From: Zizania palustris
Lineage: Eukaryota > Streptophyta > Magnoliopsida > Poales > Poaceae
Reading direction: 5' to 3'
Assembly (NCBI GenBank): GCA_019279435.1
Contig: JAAALK010000283.1
Location: 1,922,001-1,986,000 of the forward strand
Length of the DNA stretch: 64,000 nucleotides
Shown here: piece by piece, positions 42,546 to 54,600 of the stretch
Layout: each line of letters begins with the position of its first letter
Position numbering within the stretch: position 1 is the stretch's first letter
Notes under the pieces: model-generated
Database searches by the model: none
What the model was told of the DNA's origin: nothing
The model's input: only the letters and a program-made list of their open reading frames with translations
Position numbers and translations under genes: made by a program

Positions 42546-45175
42546 ACGCGTGGTCCTCGGTTCTGCCTAAAGTCTCGGCCATGAGGTCCAAAGACATATC
42601 CAGAATGACCTAGAGCTCTATCAGAGTGAACACCAACCTCCGGAGCACAGGTATGAAAGTCGTCTCCTCTACCACCACCTACACGACGTGGCCTGGCTTC
42701 TAGCCTCTCCCCGCATCGAGGGACTCTCAGTCTACCACCCTACTAGTAGAACAGCTCCTGCCCACCACGAGCTCTCTCTGCTCTCTCAACCCACTTGCTC
42801 CTGAAGCAAAACTCCTCAAGATGCCCATCTCTCTGACAGTACTCATAGTGGTAGGTGGGCTTCTTGGGATGTGGTTTAGGCTTGGGGTTCTTGGGCTTGG
42901 TGGTGTTGGGTGTAGACTATTTGGTGTGAGAGGGTTCAGGTATAGAGTCTAGAGAAGTGTGGAGATGTTTGGGCTTTGGGACCTAGATGGGCTTCTTGGG
43001 TGGAGCTTTAGGCTGTTCTTGAAACACTCCATCCTTGGGCTGACTAGCCTGGAAAGACTCAGTGGAGTGAGTCTTGGGATATCTCTGTTCAGGAGTCATC
43101 TTACTCCACTCCACTGCTCGGCTAATGGCACTCTCAAAATCAGCCTTGGTATAGGTGTAACCTACCCCAAACCCATCCTGCCTCTTGAACTGCTAGATCA
43201 TCATGCCGAGCTGTGGTTCTCTGGCACTGACCCAACTCAGGATCTGACGGAGGTAAAAGCTCTCATTCTAAACATTAGCTAGCTCCTCTCTCAAGGAAGC
43301 TAGCACCTCCACCTGAGACAAGCAGGTCTCACACTCTCTATCGACTTGGACAGACTTCTCAGCTTTTAGCTTGATCAACTCCAATCTAAGAGACAAGCAG
43401 TTCTCACAAACAGTGAGTGGAACTGACAATGTCTCAAGCTCTAGCCTAGTCTGCTCCAGCTCAGCTCTAACTCTCTCCAACTCGCCCAACTGCTCATCAC
43501 CCTTGGCTTTTAGCTCAGCTAAAATAGCTAGATGGGATGGGCAGTCAACACAGGGCACGACGACAGTGGCATGAGCATCTTTCAGCTCCAGCTGAGCGCT
43601 ATCAAGCTCAGTGGCCAAAGCATCCCTCTCATCTACCCTCTCTGTGTACCTGGACTTCAGAGTCGTCAGGTCATACAGTAACACCTCACAGTTTGGGCAC
43701 TCACCGCTACCACCCAAGCAAGGGGAAGAAGATAGACTCTCAATCCTGTTGTTGGCCATGGCAAGCTCACTCTCAAGCTCATCTATCCTCTTCTTAGCCC
43801 CTCTAAGCAGTTTCTCCCGATATCTCAACTCTTGACAGTTCTCTTCAAGTAAATCAACGACTTCTTATTCATAGGAGGATACCTTTTCATCGTCGTCGTC
43901 GTCGGAGTTGTTGGGGGAGCCCTTCTCTTCCTTATCCCCAAGAGCCATTGGGAAGAAGCTCTTGTGGGATCATTGGCGGTGATGTGAGCAGCTCTTCGGC
44001 TTGTCCCCGAAGGCCATGAAGTGGAGGCCCGCCGGATCATCCTTGTCCTTCCCCTTCCTGATCACAATCTCCTTATCACTTGAGCTTGATGAAGAGGAAG
44101 AAGATGAAGACCGCTTGGAGTAGCTTCTCTCCATCTCGGCGAAGAAGGCCTTGTCTCGCTTCTTGTTCTCACGCCGGTAGTCCTTCAGGGCCTTTTGGAA
44201 GAATCTTGTCTTGGGCTTGCCCTTGGTGAAGGTGGAGCTGTATGTCGTGCTTGCCGGAGTCGTAGGACCCACCACTGGTACCCTTCTTGTGACCATTGCT
44301 CTTGGGGCAGTCGGCGATGAAATGACCTAGATCACCACACTCAAAGCATCCAGATTTTGTGTCGTGTCTTTTGAATATTCGCTTATCATAGACTTGACGC
44401 ACCCGGTTGTTAAACAGACACAGATCATCATCTCCTAGCGACTCAAGCTGGTCCTCAGTGATAGACATCAAGGAGAACCCAGCACAGCTCACAGAAGAGG
44501 AGTCAGTAGAAGGAGTCGCAAGGGCCAGGGTTTTTGATCCAGAGCCAGTGAGATTTGATCTCAATTGGATATCAACCTCTGTGGCCTTGAGCTTGCTGAA
44601 CAACTCTGAAATTGTTAGGGTATCATAAGAGGTGCTCTCAATGATAGAGGATACCTTGATCTCCCAGATCTTAGGGTCCAAGGTATGAAGAACCTTGAGC
44701 GCCTGCTCATGATCTGAGACCAGCTGAACTCCCTCGGCCTTGTTGGCCCGAAGCTTGTTGATGATCGATTAAAAATGACCAAACAAGGCTTCAACAGATT
44801 CACCCGACTTCGGTGTGAACTTTTCATATTCACGTCGGTAGGTCTGATAGAGCCGAGCCTTGACCTAGGTTGTCCCCTCATGGTGGTGTGCCTGGAGGGT
44901 AGCCCAGATCTCTCTAGCAGTGTTGAGATAGCTCACACGCTCAAACTCAGTGGGACCTAAACCAAAAAACAAAATGTTCACCGATTTGTTGTTGTTCTGA
45001 TGCTGGGTGATTATCTCGGGGATGTATGCTCAGCAACAGACAATATGGTGAAAGTAGCGTGAACACAAATGTCCCAAATGTCCGAGCTCTGGCTCATGAG
45101 ATAGGCTCGCATGCGAGTCTTCCAATAAGTATAGCCAAAAGCTTCTAGGGACGGGACCTTGCCAGAAGAAATCAT
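42546..45175 (-). pseudogene. gag: Gag of Copia-3, decayed
   Basis: ATG at 45175. N-terminal WKTRMRAYLMSQ is near 45120. The first CCHC knuckle, CFECGDLGHFIADC, is near 44345-44305. A serine run and acidic region follow, then a coiled coil with CPNC, CENC and CETC pairs at about 43830-43270. A second knuckle CQRDGHLEEFC lies near 42835-42800. Several frameshifts and stops. It shows what Copia-1 has lost at its gag/protease joint. The Gypsy-3 insertion lies at its C-terminal end. Confidence 0.9.
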
Positions 45176-45225
45176 GATCACTACCTGGGTTTAGAACCAG
45201 TTAAGGTATGGAAAAACCCTAACCA

Positions 45226-45238
45226 GGCTTTGATACCA
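45226..45238 (-). other. Primer-binding site of Copia-3
   Basis: TGGTATCAAAGCC on the minus strand, two bases from the LTR end; one mismatch from the initiator-Met-tRNA site. Confidence 0.88.
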
Positions 45239-45240
45239 CT

Positions 45241-46921
45241 TGTAGGACCAAAAGTAGCGACCAGAGGGGGTGAATGGGCGCCTAAAAAATTCTCGTGAAT
45301 CAATGGCCTACTCCCAACACCCAATGCACCTCAAAAATATCCAGCAAAAACTAAAACAAATCTCGGGTGCTAAAAAATAATCTAGCCTAAAAACAACCAG
45401 TGTCCTAATTGAAAAGACATCACCACAGTGTTCAAAGGCAAATTAACAGATCATTCAAAACATGGGTATTCAAGCTTCATGAAAGTAAATCATCACAGGC
45501 ATTTAATTTAAGTACACGCAAAATGACACGAAGTATCACTGTTCAAATTTTGTCTCTAGTTCGAAGTCTATTAAACGATGTTCGAAGGGGACAAGCGAAG
45601 CCTACAGTGCTTCAACGAAGGCAAACTTCGTCCTTCGAAGTCCACCAAGCACCGAAGACAGCTTCAATTTGTCGAAGCCTATCCGTTCAGACTGCAGCCT
45701 TCGAAGTGAAAACCACCGAATCGAAGCATGCAAAAGAAAATTCGAAGCTAGCGGCTCCGAGTTGTGGGACCCACGCTTGTACAGCTGCCGACGCAGGAGG
45801 TGCCTTGCGCACTTCTGCTTCCCAGCTCGCCGCTCAGCGCATCTAGGCTGAAGCCTATAAGAGGCCTAGCCTCACAAGCAGACAACTGTCGTGCGCTGCT
45901 CTAGGCTGCTCAAGTGCCCTGTCGCCGTAGTTGCTGAGCAGGCCTACCTGTCGTGCTAGGTAATGCTGCAGCATGCATAGGACCTAGCCCCTTGATGCTA
46001 GCTGCGGCTTTGCCGCTGTAGAAGCTACGCGCAGAAATGATGAATAGAAAAATAGGCGGTAGGAAGCTATCACACACAAATAATCAAGCTAGGCAGGCAA
46101 AACGAGGTAACCGAGAAATAGATCCACAGTGAACGTCCAATGGCTGAGAGAGGAATAATACAACCTGATGTAGCAATTTCTCTATCGGCCAGAGACGCGG
46201 AACCTGGTGAAGCCGTGATGAATAGCGGCGGCGGAGAGGAAAACTCTAGGAAGATGAACACCAAAAAAGACCCAAACTTTTGTGATTTGGTAAAGTGATT
46301 ACAGAATGGGTAACCCTAACCCTAGGGTATTGGGGCCCTTTCATAGGCAGCCCAATAAATTGGAAAATGCAAAAATACCACTAGAGTTTTTATAGACGCT
46401 GGAATAAAAATGGAAAAGACCGAAATGCCCTTAGGATTTTTTACAGACTCGACTGACAGACTGTGGGCCTAAAGGCAAAAAAGTTAAAACCTAAATAAAG
46501 ATAACTTGTCCTGATGCGGAGCTTTCGTATCAGCTACGGCTTCGCCTTAGAACAGTCAGATCTGAGATCGGCGTTCAGTTTTGTGCCAAAACTGACAAAG
46601 CGTCCACCGTCTTCGCATCGGGTACCCGGATTAGGCCGGTCTGATTCCGTAGCTCCTTCATCCCGGCAATCGCTCACCTCCCATATACCCGAGTCAATCC
46701 CGGTCACCAGACCAGTTGATCCTCTGCTGCTCCTAGCCCATGTACTCGGATTGGGCCAGCCCGACTTCGCGCTCCCTCTGCCCAACAGTCGCTCGTTGCC
46801 CGTGTACCTGAGTCACATGCGGCCCAAACACAGCAAGTTTTCTCTTCTCTTCATGTCCTCTTTGAGTTCCGTTGACAAAAACTCATCACTTCTGGAGCCA
46901 TGAGGCCCATGCTCTTCAACA
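45241..46921 (-). repeat. 5' LTR of Copia-3
   Basis: 1681 bp, minus-strand TGTTGAAGAGC to GGTCCTACA. The TATA position has decayed (CTATGAAAG on the minus strand near 46340), unlike the left LTR. It is shorter than the Copia-1 LTR because the leader halves are largely unrelated. Confidence 0.92.
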
Positions 46922-47048
46922 TGGCTGCTCAGCATGTTCTTGAATTGAGTCTTGGATACCAGTTTCCTTCCATGCAATTCCTTCTCACCCAACATAGCAA
47001 GGTGAAATAGTCGAGTAATTGAATTATATTCCTTATTGAGGTGCCATG
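46922..47048. other. Short spacer of unknown origin
   Basis: 127 bp with no coding signal. Its right end (TTATTGAGGTGCCA) matches the sequence between polypurine tract and 3' LTR in the Copia-1/3 family. Confidence 0.5.
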
Positions 47049-47218
47049 TTGAAGATCATGGGTCTCATGGCTCCAGAAGTGATGAGTGATTGTCAACAGA
47101 AGTCAACGAGAAGAGAGAGAGAAGACGAAGAGGAGACGAGACCTATCGTGTCTTGGGCCGCATGTGACTCACGTACACGGGGCGGTGAGTGACTATAGGG
47201 TAGAGGGGCCATGGATTC
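47049..47218 (+). repeat. Copia-1/3-family LTR head fragment, inverted relative to Copia-3
   Basis: It begins TGTTGAAGATCATGGGTCTCATGG and follows the family LTR for about 170 bp, then stops abruptly. With 46750-46921 on the opposite strand it forms an imperfect inverted repeat with a 127-bp loop. Confidence 0.85.
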
Positions 47219-47221
47219 AGG

Positions 47222-48640
47222 TGTAACACCCCAAATTTTAAAGGAAATAAAATACTTTTTATTTATATTTTTCTAGAAAAGATTATTTTTGAATTTCCTT
47301 TATTGCTAGTTATGCCCAAATGAACTGAAACCTAGAGGAGATGTCCAAACCAGAGGCTAAAAAAATTTGTATGTGATCCCAAGGCCAAGACATATTTTTG
47401 AGAGTTTTCACAAATTTTTATCACCATTGGAAGAAACCCAAATATTTTAAACCAATTTTAGCAATTATTTTTATTCAGAAATGAATTTAAAACAGTAACG
47501 GGCCCTTTTCCCCCTCTTCTCCCCCAACCAGCCGGCCCAGCCGACTCTCTCCCCGCGCCCCTCACTAACAGATGGGCCCCATTCATCAGCGACCCCATCC
47601 CTCCGCGCGCGCGTGCCCAACACCGTGGCCCCACCTATCGGCGCCAACTCCCCCTCTTGGCCGAGCCCGACCCCACCGATCAGTCCCACCCGTTGCCGCG
47701 TCCGTGCCCCCGCGCCCCACTAACGGTGGCCCCCACCTGTCAGACCCATCATCCACCTCGTGCTCCCCCCAAATCCCGCCGGCAGATGACCTCGCTTCGT
47801 GATCCGCTCACGCTGTCCCCCTCCCATTAAATTGACACCACTTAATTGTTCCCCGAGGCCCACCGGTCGTTTCCCCGTGTTAACCCTCGTGTTTATGCCC
47901 TGGGATCGCACTGTGCGTGCATGGAAGACCTCACCGGTGCCATTGAAGACCCCCCCTCGGCTTTCCTTGTATATGCCGCCTGTTTTCACCCGCCGACATG
48001 CCTATATAAACCCTCGGCCACCACCGCGTCCAGCCCGCACGTCAATTTGCACTTAGACCGAATAGAGAGCCAGCGACACTAGTTTTAACGCCACACTGCC
48101 GCCCTCGCTCCAGCCGCCACTCACCATCACCGGAGTCCTCCCCCGTCCTCGATGACCGCACCATTGTGACCGCGGACACCACCCCGAACTCGGCCACCAC
48201 TCCATCGACGTCGAGTCCCGCCGGAACACTGACGCCGACGAGGACACGAACACCTCCGCTGCCCCTCTCGTCGCCAGCCGCAACTCGATGACCTCAGACC
48301 TCTACAGGGGTACCATCTTGTTCTCCTCGTCGTCCTCTTTCCATTCCTAGGCTCGGATAGGACCGCTGTCGCTCGCCGTGGCCGCTAGCCCTCTCGCCGT
48401 CGCGGGAGAAGATGACCGGCACGGGTACAGTACCCATGCCGTGTCGGATTCAATCACGATCGTGCGATCTTGATCCTACGGTGACGATTAAATCAATCCC
48501 TTGGTTTAATCTAGCCCGTCCGATATCAGCGAAACGTTATGTTTTAATCCTGTGCGTCCGTTAATACTTAAAACTCATATTGAATCTGGCCCGTCGGATC
48601 ACAGCGAAGGGGTACATTTTAATCTAAATCATTCGTTAAT
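47222..48640 (+). repeat. Probable Gypsy LTR beginning TGTAACACCC
   Basis: TGTAACACCCCAAATTTT is a start often seen in plant chromovirus LTRs. The middle (47500-48300) is very C-rich and has a TATA-like box (CCTATATAAACC near 48001-48012). Repeated CCGTCGGAT/CCGTCCGAT words occur at 48480-48610. No second LTR, primer site or clear right end was found, so the extent is approximate. Confidence 0.55.
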
Positions 48641-49058
48641 ATTCAACAATCATTTCCCAATCTAAATATAGTTCAGGGTCATATTTGCCAGAAAATGAAG
48701 GAATAGTAAATTTTACTTTGGCAAAAGGGTCAGGGTTACCTCGATCCTGTGGCTGATTTCCATGGTGATTGTTACCTCATCGATGGCGGTGCACTCTTGG
48801 ACACCAATGTTCCTGGTCGGCAGCGTGGGCACTGCCATGATCGGTGTCTTCTTCATCGGCCTTAACCTCATGCACTAGATCTGGAGGTTGTTGCCCTAGG
48901 GCGATTCTCTGTACGTTAGCCATGAGAGTAGTGATGTTTTCGTCTAATTATTGGATGCTTAGCTGCATGGCATTCATGCTAACATCAAACTTTCCTTCGA
49001 TTCGTTGAAGTTCATCCTTAGGCGCGCAGTCCACGAAATTGGTGATCTCACCTGCCAT
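48641..49058 (-). pseudogene. gag: Gypsy gag N-terminal fragment
   Basis: ATG at 49058 on the minus strand opens MAGEITNFVDCAPKDELQ. After a TAA near 48948 and a TGA near 48796 the frame reaches KVKFTIPSFSGKYDPELYL and DWEMIVE, the capsid motif of plant Gypsy Gag. It breaks down near 48640. No pol partner is adjacent. Confidence 0.72.
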
Positions 49059-49584
49059 TTTTAGTAGGGAATAGGAGATAAAACATCAATATTATCCCTA
49101 TCGGCTACTTCCCGATACTACTTAATGGAACTGTGACCTGTGGATCACTTCTCTCTGTTTCTCACTTTCCACGTCTTACCGAGTCCTTACGAAGTTCTTA
49201 CCGATTGAAGCAGTCGGTCCGACCAGAAAAGTGGGGATGTCCGATGACTTGAGAGGAGCGATTGCAAGGATCCAATCTGTTCTGAAGGGAAGTGTGTAGA
49301 TCTTGAAAGGTAAATTTAGTATCAAGGGTTAGCACAGATTAATAATAGAATTAACAATGTTGAAATAGGAAGCGAGAGTTGCTGGCCGAGACTGGTCCTT
49401 ATGGTCTAGTCTAGGCAAGCGAGAGTGAAAAAGGAACAAGGAATGTGGGGCGTGCACTCAGCACGTGCAAATAGTCAAGGTTTTCAAGTGTACAGCATGT
49501 ATAAGGACACTTTTGCTTCCTGCTACTTGCTCTTCCTTTCGCTTCTTCTAGGTACGGAGCAGAACACTCTGCCACCCGTGCTTC
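49059..49584. other. No gene seen; probable leader of the Gypsy gag fragment
   Basis: Moderately AT-rich, no open frame of note and no terminal repeats. It sits where a gag leader would lie on the minus strand. Confidence 0.4.
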
Positions 49585-51102
49585 TGTGGGATCGGAATGG
49601 CGACTAGAGGGGAGTGAATAGGCGCCTCGACAATTTCTCGCGAATATGATGGCCTGTTCAAAACACACCAACACACTGCTACAAAATTCAAATTTCAGGT
49701 CTGAATCAAATAGTGCAACTCACAGCAAAAACATGTTTCAAAATTCAGTTCATATCAAATCAGAGTTTGAACAGTCGATCTGTATTGTCGGTATTTGAAA
49801 CTTCGAACTACAAATACTATTTCGGCAAATGAACAGTCGACAGGTAGGTGTCGATCAATGTAACTCCGACAAGTTTCATAGAATCATAAATACACTCAGA
49901 AATTCAAATCAAGTTTCAGAATTCAGTTTTACTTCAAAACTGATCAGATTCCTAAATCAAATTAAATCAAACATATCTAACTTGAAATTGCAACTTCTAA
50001 AAATTTCAGGATGGTGAACAGTAACTTCTCAAAATTTAGAAACTAGATTTCACCTTTAAACTAGAACTCAATTGATTCCGAACTCAGATTTCAACCTCAA
50101 AACAAATTTCAGTTCTGAAACAAAATTCAGGTTCTAGATAATATCCAATTTGCAATCTATTCTCTAGAGATATACTCACCAAGCAAATTCAATTCATTTC
50201 ATCAAAATAATTGAATCATATTGCAGATTACTGTTGCAAATCTAAAATTGAGCTCAGGGTTAAAACAGAGATTCAGATTAAATTGTAATGCAAAGTTCTA
50301 AAGCTACCAATCAGGTTATCCTCAAAACATTTCAGTTTCAAATCAGTGTATAAATCAAGATTAAATTTGAATCAACTTATGAATTGAATCAAAAACAGCA
50401 CTTTCAGTTAATAACAGAATTTTTCAGAACACTCTATTTCAGTGCTTCAGATTAGATTTTAATTCAATCTGCCAATTCTGCTCAATTAACTCAAATCAGT
50501 TCATCTGAAAGATCTTGGACAATGAATAGTTTCTCCAGATAAAATCAGAGCTCAACCTTTGATTGATAACTCTAAAACAAATTGCAAGTTTGAAACAATT
50601 TGGGTTTACAGATTTCAGAATTGGGACAGTTTATAAATACTTCTGAATCAATAAACAATCACATGTAAATACACTTGTGACTAAAATGATTTGATGTTGT
50701 TCACAGTAGATCCAAAAACTCCTGAAGAAAGCTGAATGAATGCCAGTTACAGGACATTGCTGACAAGACCACTTCTAGAGTAAAATTCAGAACACACAAC
50801 CTGTATCAGTTCTAGCAATCAGAGTGAACAACAAACTATTTCAGCTATTCAGATTCTTGTAAACAAAAATTCAGAATCATATCTACACAATCTGAAAACT
50901 TCATTGATGATAAACAATACTTTTATGAATACTCAATTTCAGAATTATGCACTCATATTAAGCTAGATAATAAACAGTGGGCTGATTTAAATCTCAGAAT
51001 TCCAAGTTTCAATTCACACAAAATTCAAACAGACTCAATTGAAGGATCAGCTACTGAAATCTTCATGATGGTGAACAGTACTTCAATTTTGCATTTGGAT
51101 AG
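49585..51102 (-). repeat. Copia-4 LTR, left part (minus strand)
   Basis: It begins TGTGGGATCGGAATGGCGACTAGAGGGG, in reverse the usual 3' end of a SIRE-type LTR (compare the right LTR edge of Copia-3 at 45241). The remainder is AT-rich with no coding signal. It is interrupted by Gypsy-4 at 51103 and resumes at 62826. Confidence 0.8.
51098..51102. other. Target site duplication GATAG of Gypsy-4 (left)
   Basis: GATAG here and at 62821-62825 flank the two LTR ends exactly. Confidence 0.95.
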
Positions 51103-51598
51103 TGTTGGGGGAAAATATCTCATCTTCGGGGTTATTGCCAAAGCAGCATGACGACAGCCAACCAGTTCGAAGATTGTCCGAAGGTCATCTTCGAAGGTGG
51201 CTTGGAACCTGGTTCGAAGCCCGAAGGCAGGCTTTAATTCGAAGTATGTCTTCGAACCAAAGCCCTTCAAGATCTTTTCTGCCAGCTAAGATGGAAGACT
51301 TATCTTCTATCCTATTAGATTAGTCTTTTACCATTTTAGCCCTATTAAGGAAACCGAATAGTTTCCTTAATGTCGGTTGTAATAGAGGGATAAATAGGTC
51401 TTTTCCTTAATGTTTAGGCCTATAAATACCCCCCATTTCACCCTGTAATAGGAACCGATTACAAGTGATTCAATACACACTTTCGAACTATTCTAAGCTA
51501 TTATCCTTTCGGAGGCTTAGAACAGTTTGCTTCGCAAACACTTCGTTTGTTAGTTTCTTTTCTACAGAAACCTGTTAGCGTAATCTTTTACGCCAACA
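51103..51598 (+). repeat. 5' LTR of Gypsy-4
   Basis: TGTTGGGGGA to ACGCCAACA, 496 bp. TATAAATA lies at about 51421-51428, followed by a cytosine run. Confidence 0.96.
51421..51428 (+). promoter_or_regulatory. TATA box of Gypsy-4 5' LTR
   Basis: TATAAATA within the 5' LTR, repeated in the 3' LTR near 62643; probable core promoter for the element RNA. Confidence 0.75.
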
Positions 51599-51600
51599 GT

Positions 51601-51618
51601 TGGCGCCGTCCGTGGGGA
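51601..51618 (+). other. Primer-binding site of Gypsy-4
   Basis: TGGCGCCGTCCGTGGGGA, two bases after the LTR; Tat/Athila type. Same spacing as in Gypsy-3. Confidence 0.88.
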
Positions 51619-51660
51619 ACCTAGTCCAAAAAACTTCGTTCTCTACCAACCTCTTGCATC

Positions 51661-54600
51661 ATGCCTCCTAAGCGGAGCGCACCTCGCAATCCCACTCGGA
51701 GGTCCTCTCGGATCTCCGGAGAGATACCCTTCGACACAGTCGAAGTCGGAGGGTCTTCGACTATCCCTCCACCTCAAACTCCGCAAGGGGCTTCTATCCC
51801 TCGAGGATACGAAACCTCTCCACCAACCCCTTCTACACTCCGACCGCCCGGAGCCACTCTGCCACCCTCCATTCCGATTCGAACTGATCATACCAGTTCT
51901 CAAGACCCGGAAGGTCCTTCCGGAGGAGATGAAGATAGCCTTGGAGACATGGCCACTCAAATGGCCAATCTTCAAGCCGAGGTAGCGAGGTGGTGACAGG
52001 AGGCTGCGAACAGGCTTCGCCCTCAAGCCACCCCAGCTATCCCCGAAGTGCACGAAGACGACGATTTTGACTATCCCGAAGCCCCGGAGAACGCCTCTTA
52101 CGACAATGAATCTCCGTTGCATCCCGAGCTTCAGAAGGTTCGCTTCGATCCGAGGTTCAAAGCTTCGAAGCTTTGCAAGTATGCCGGAGACGAAGATCCC
52201 AGTGAGTTTGCGCGTTCTTATGCCCTAGCAATTGAGGCTAGTGGCGGAGACAGAGAAACTATGGCAAAGTGCTTCCCGTTGGCTCTTCAAGGAGTGGCGT
52301 TGAGATGGTTCTGGTCTTTAAAACCAGGATCAATCGCTTCGTGGTCACAGTTGAAGAGGAAGTTTATAAGTAACTTTCAGGGCACCTTCGTGCCCCCCAT
52401 GACGACAGGAAGCCTTTTCCAAGTGAAACAGCTCCCCGGAGAAACATTGAGGCAGTACTTCAAGCGCTTCGCTCACACGAAGTCGCAAATTCGGGGGCTG
52501 TCCACATCCTCAGTGGTTGACGCGGCTCGGGAAGGCGTCAGTCATAAAGGCCTTCTAGATAAATTGCATCGGAAGAGCATCACCACAGTAACACAGTTGA
52601 TGTCGTACTTCGAGGAGTACTCGAAGTCGGAAGAAGGTTGGCTTCGGAGGACTACTGCTACTTCGACAGTGTTAACAGAAGTTAAAGCAGAGGTGAAGAC
52701 TTCGGCTCAGCCGCAAGAACCAGTCCCCGAAGTGCAACATGATAGAAGAAGAGGGCAAAAGCACCCTCGCTCTGAAGTCTTAAACATTGCACCCCCGCAG
52801 AAGTTTGCACCAAAAGTTCCACAACCTGCGGGGAACAAGTCCGGTGGCTGGAGGCCACCAGGAAAAACGGCTGGCAAAGGCCAGACCCTTTTTTGCTGTA
52901 TTCATGGAGAGAATCGAAGCCATGCAACTGACACCTGCAAGGCTATTCTTACCCTTCGGGGAGAATACTTGGAGAGAACTTCAGGTCGAGGTAGTACCGA
53001 CCGAAGTCCAGCAGCAGCAGTGCGCTCGGAGCCGGTCCAGGCTGTGGCGCGGATAGAAAATTTTGATGCTGCAAGGCATCCTCCGGTGGCCAATGTTATG
53101 CCACCTCCGAAGCAAGAAGAAGGGCAAGATAGAGGGAAGAGAGTAGTTCTCCCTATCTCCGGAGGAGGTACCCTCGGAAGCATGTCCAAGAGACAGCGAA
53201 GGGAGTACGTTCGAGAAGTAGGCCACATTGGGACTTCGTCATCTGCAGCTGCAATGCCGGAGTGGTCTCATGTTCCAATATCTTTCTCTGCGGAGGATGC
53301 AGCTGGTATCAAGTTCCCGCACGCAGATCCATTGGTTATCACTGCTGATTTTGCAGGGACTGAAGTCCGAAGGGTGCTAATTGACGGAGGTAGCTCGGCA
53401 GATATCATATTTGTACAAGCCTTCGATCAGTTATGCATTTCCCGGAAGCATCTCCTCCCAGCGGCTCGTCCTCTGCAAGGCTTTGCAGGACCTCCGCTAG
53501 ATGCACTTGGCCAGATAGGCCTGGAAGTAACCTTCGGAGAAGGTTTACTAGCCCGAACTGAGGAAGTTATCTTTGATGTGGTAGATGCCCCGTATGCTTA
53601 TAATGTTATCTTCGGCCGAGGCATGTTGAATCAGTTCGGAGCAGTGGCGCATCACAACTACTTGTGCATGAAGATGCCCACACAGTTAGGAATTCTGACA
53701 ATCTTCGGAGATCAAGCCATAGCCCGGAGAGCAGAATATGGTCATGGTCCTCCTCTTGATCCGAGGCAAGTAAACAGTGTCCAAGATAATGGAGAAATTT
53801 TCTCAGCCTCCTCCGAAGCTTCGAAGAAGTCATTTCCAAGACCAAGTCCCGAAGGAGAGATTGCAACGAAGGTTATTGTCAAAGATGGTAAAGAATACAC
53901 ATTTCAATTTGGTAAAGATTTACCTCCCGAAGTTGCAACTTCCTTGGAAAAGGTTGTAGGAGAAAATTTGGACGTCTTCGCTTGGTCTGACGAAGATATC
54001 ACCGGAGTCGATCGGGGTATTATTGAACACAGCTTGCTTGTAAACCCGAAGGCCCGGCCTGTTCGACAAGGGCTCCGGAAGATGTCCGCAGAGAGAGCTG
54101 CTCTAGCTAAGGACGAAGTTGAAAAACTGTTGAAGGCTGGGATTATCAGAGAAGTGGCCCATACAGAATGGTTAGCCAACCCAGTCTTCGTCAGGAAGAA
54201 GTCCTCCGGAAAGTGGCGCATGTGCATTGATTTCACATCTTTGAATAAAGCGTGCCCACGTGACCCCTACCCCATGCCCCGAATTGATCAACTAGTTGAC
54301 TCCACTGCAGGTTCGGAGTTACTAAGCTTCCTCGACGCGTATTCCGGCTATCATCAAATATGGTTGAAGCGCGAAGATGAAATCAAGACGAGCTTTGTAA
54401 CTCCTTCGGGAGTCTTCTGCTATGTAAGAATGCCCTTCGGCCTAAGAAATGCCGGGGCTACTTTTTCAAGATTAGTTGCTAAGGCTCTAGGTCATCAACT
54501 AGGTCGCAATGTGGAGGCCTATATGGATGATATTGTAATAAAGAGTGCTTTAAAGCACCAACATAGCCTAGACTTAGCAGAAACATTCAATAGCCTTCGG

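Larger units (their letters stand above)
29187..46921 (-). mobile_element. Copia-3: degenerate Copia element, same family as Copia-1, minus strand
   Basis: Read on the minus strand: 5' LTR 46921-45241, primer site, gag 45175-42546, pol from about 35500 to 32201, 3' non-coding region, polypurine tract, 3' LTR 30788-29187. Gypsy-3 is inserted at 35506-42545 near the gag/pol border. The far end of the 3' LTR is missing about 86 bp, so no target duplication can be read. Protein similarity to Copia-1 is high throughout. Confidence 0.93.

Noticed and set aside
47572..48283. Pro/Ser/Arg-rich frames suggesting a host exon near a TATA box
   Set aside because: Frames are open on several strands in C-rich sequence; the context TGTAACACCC with downstream TATA fits a Gypsy LTR better.
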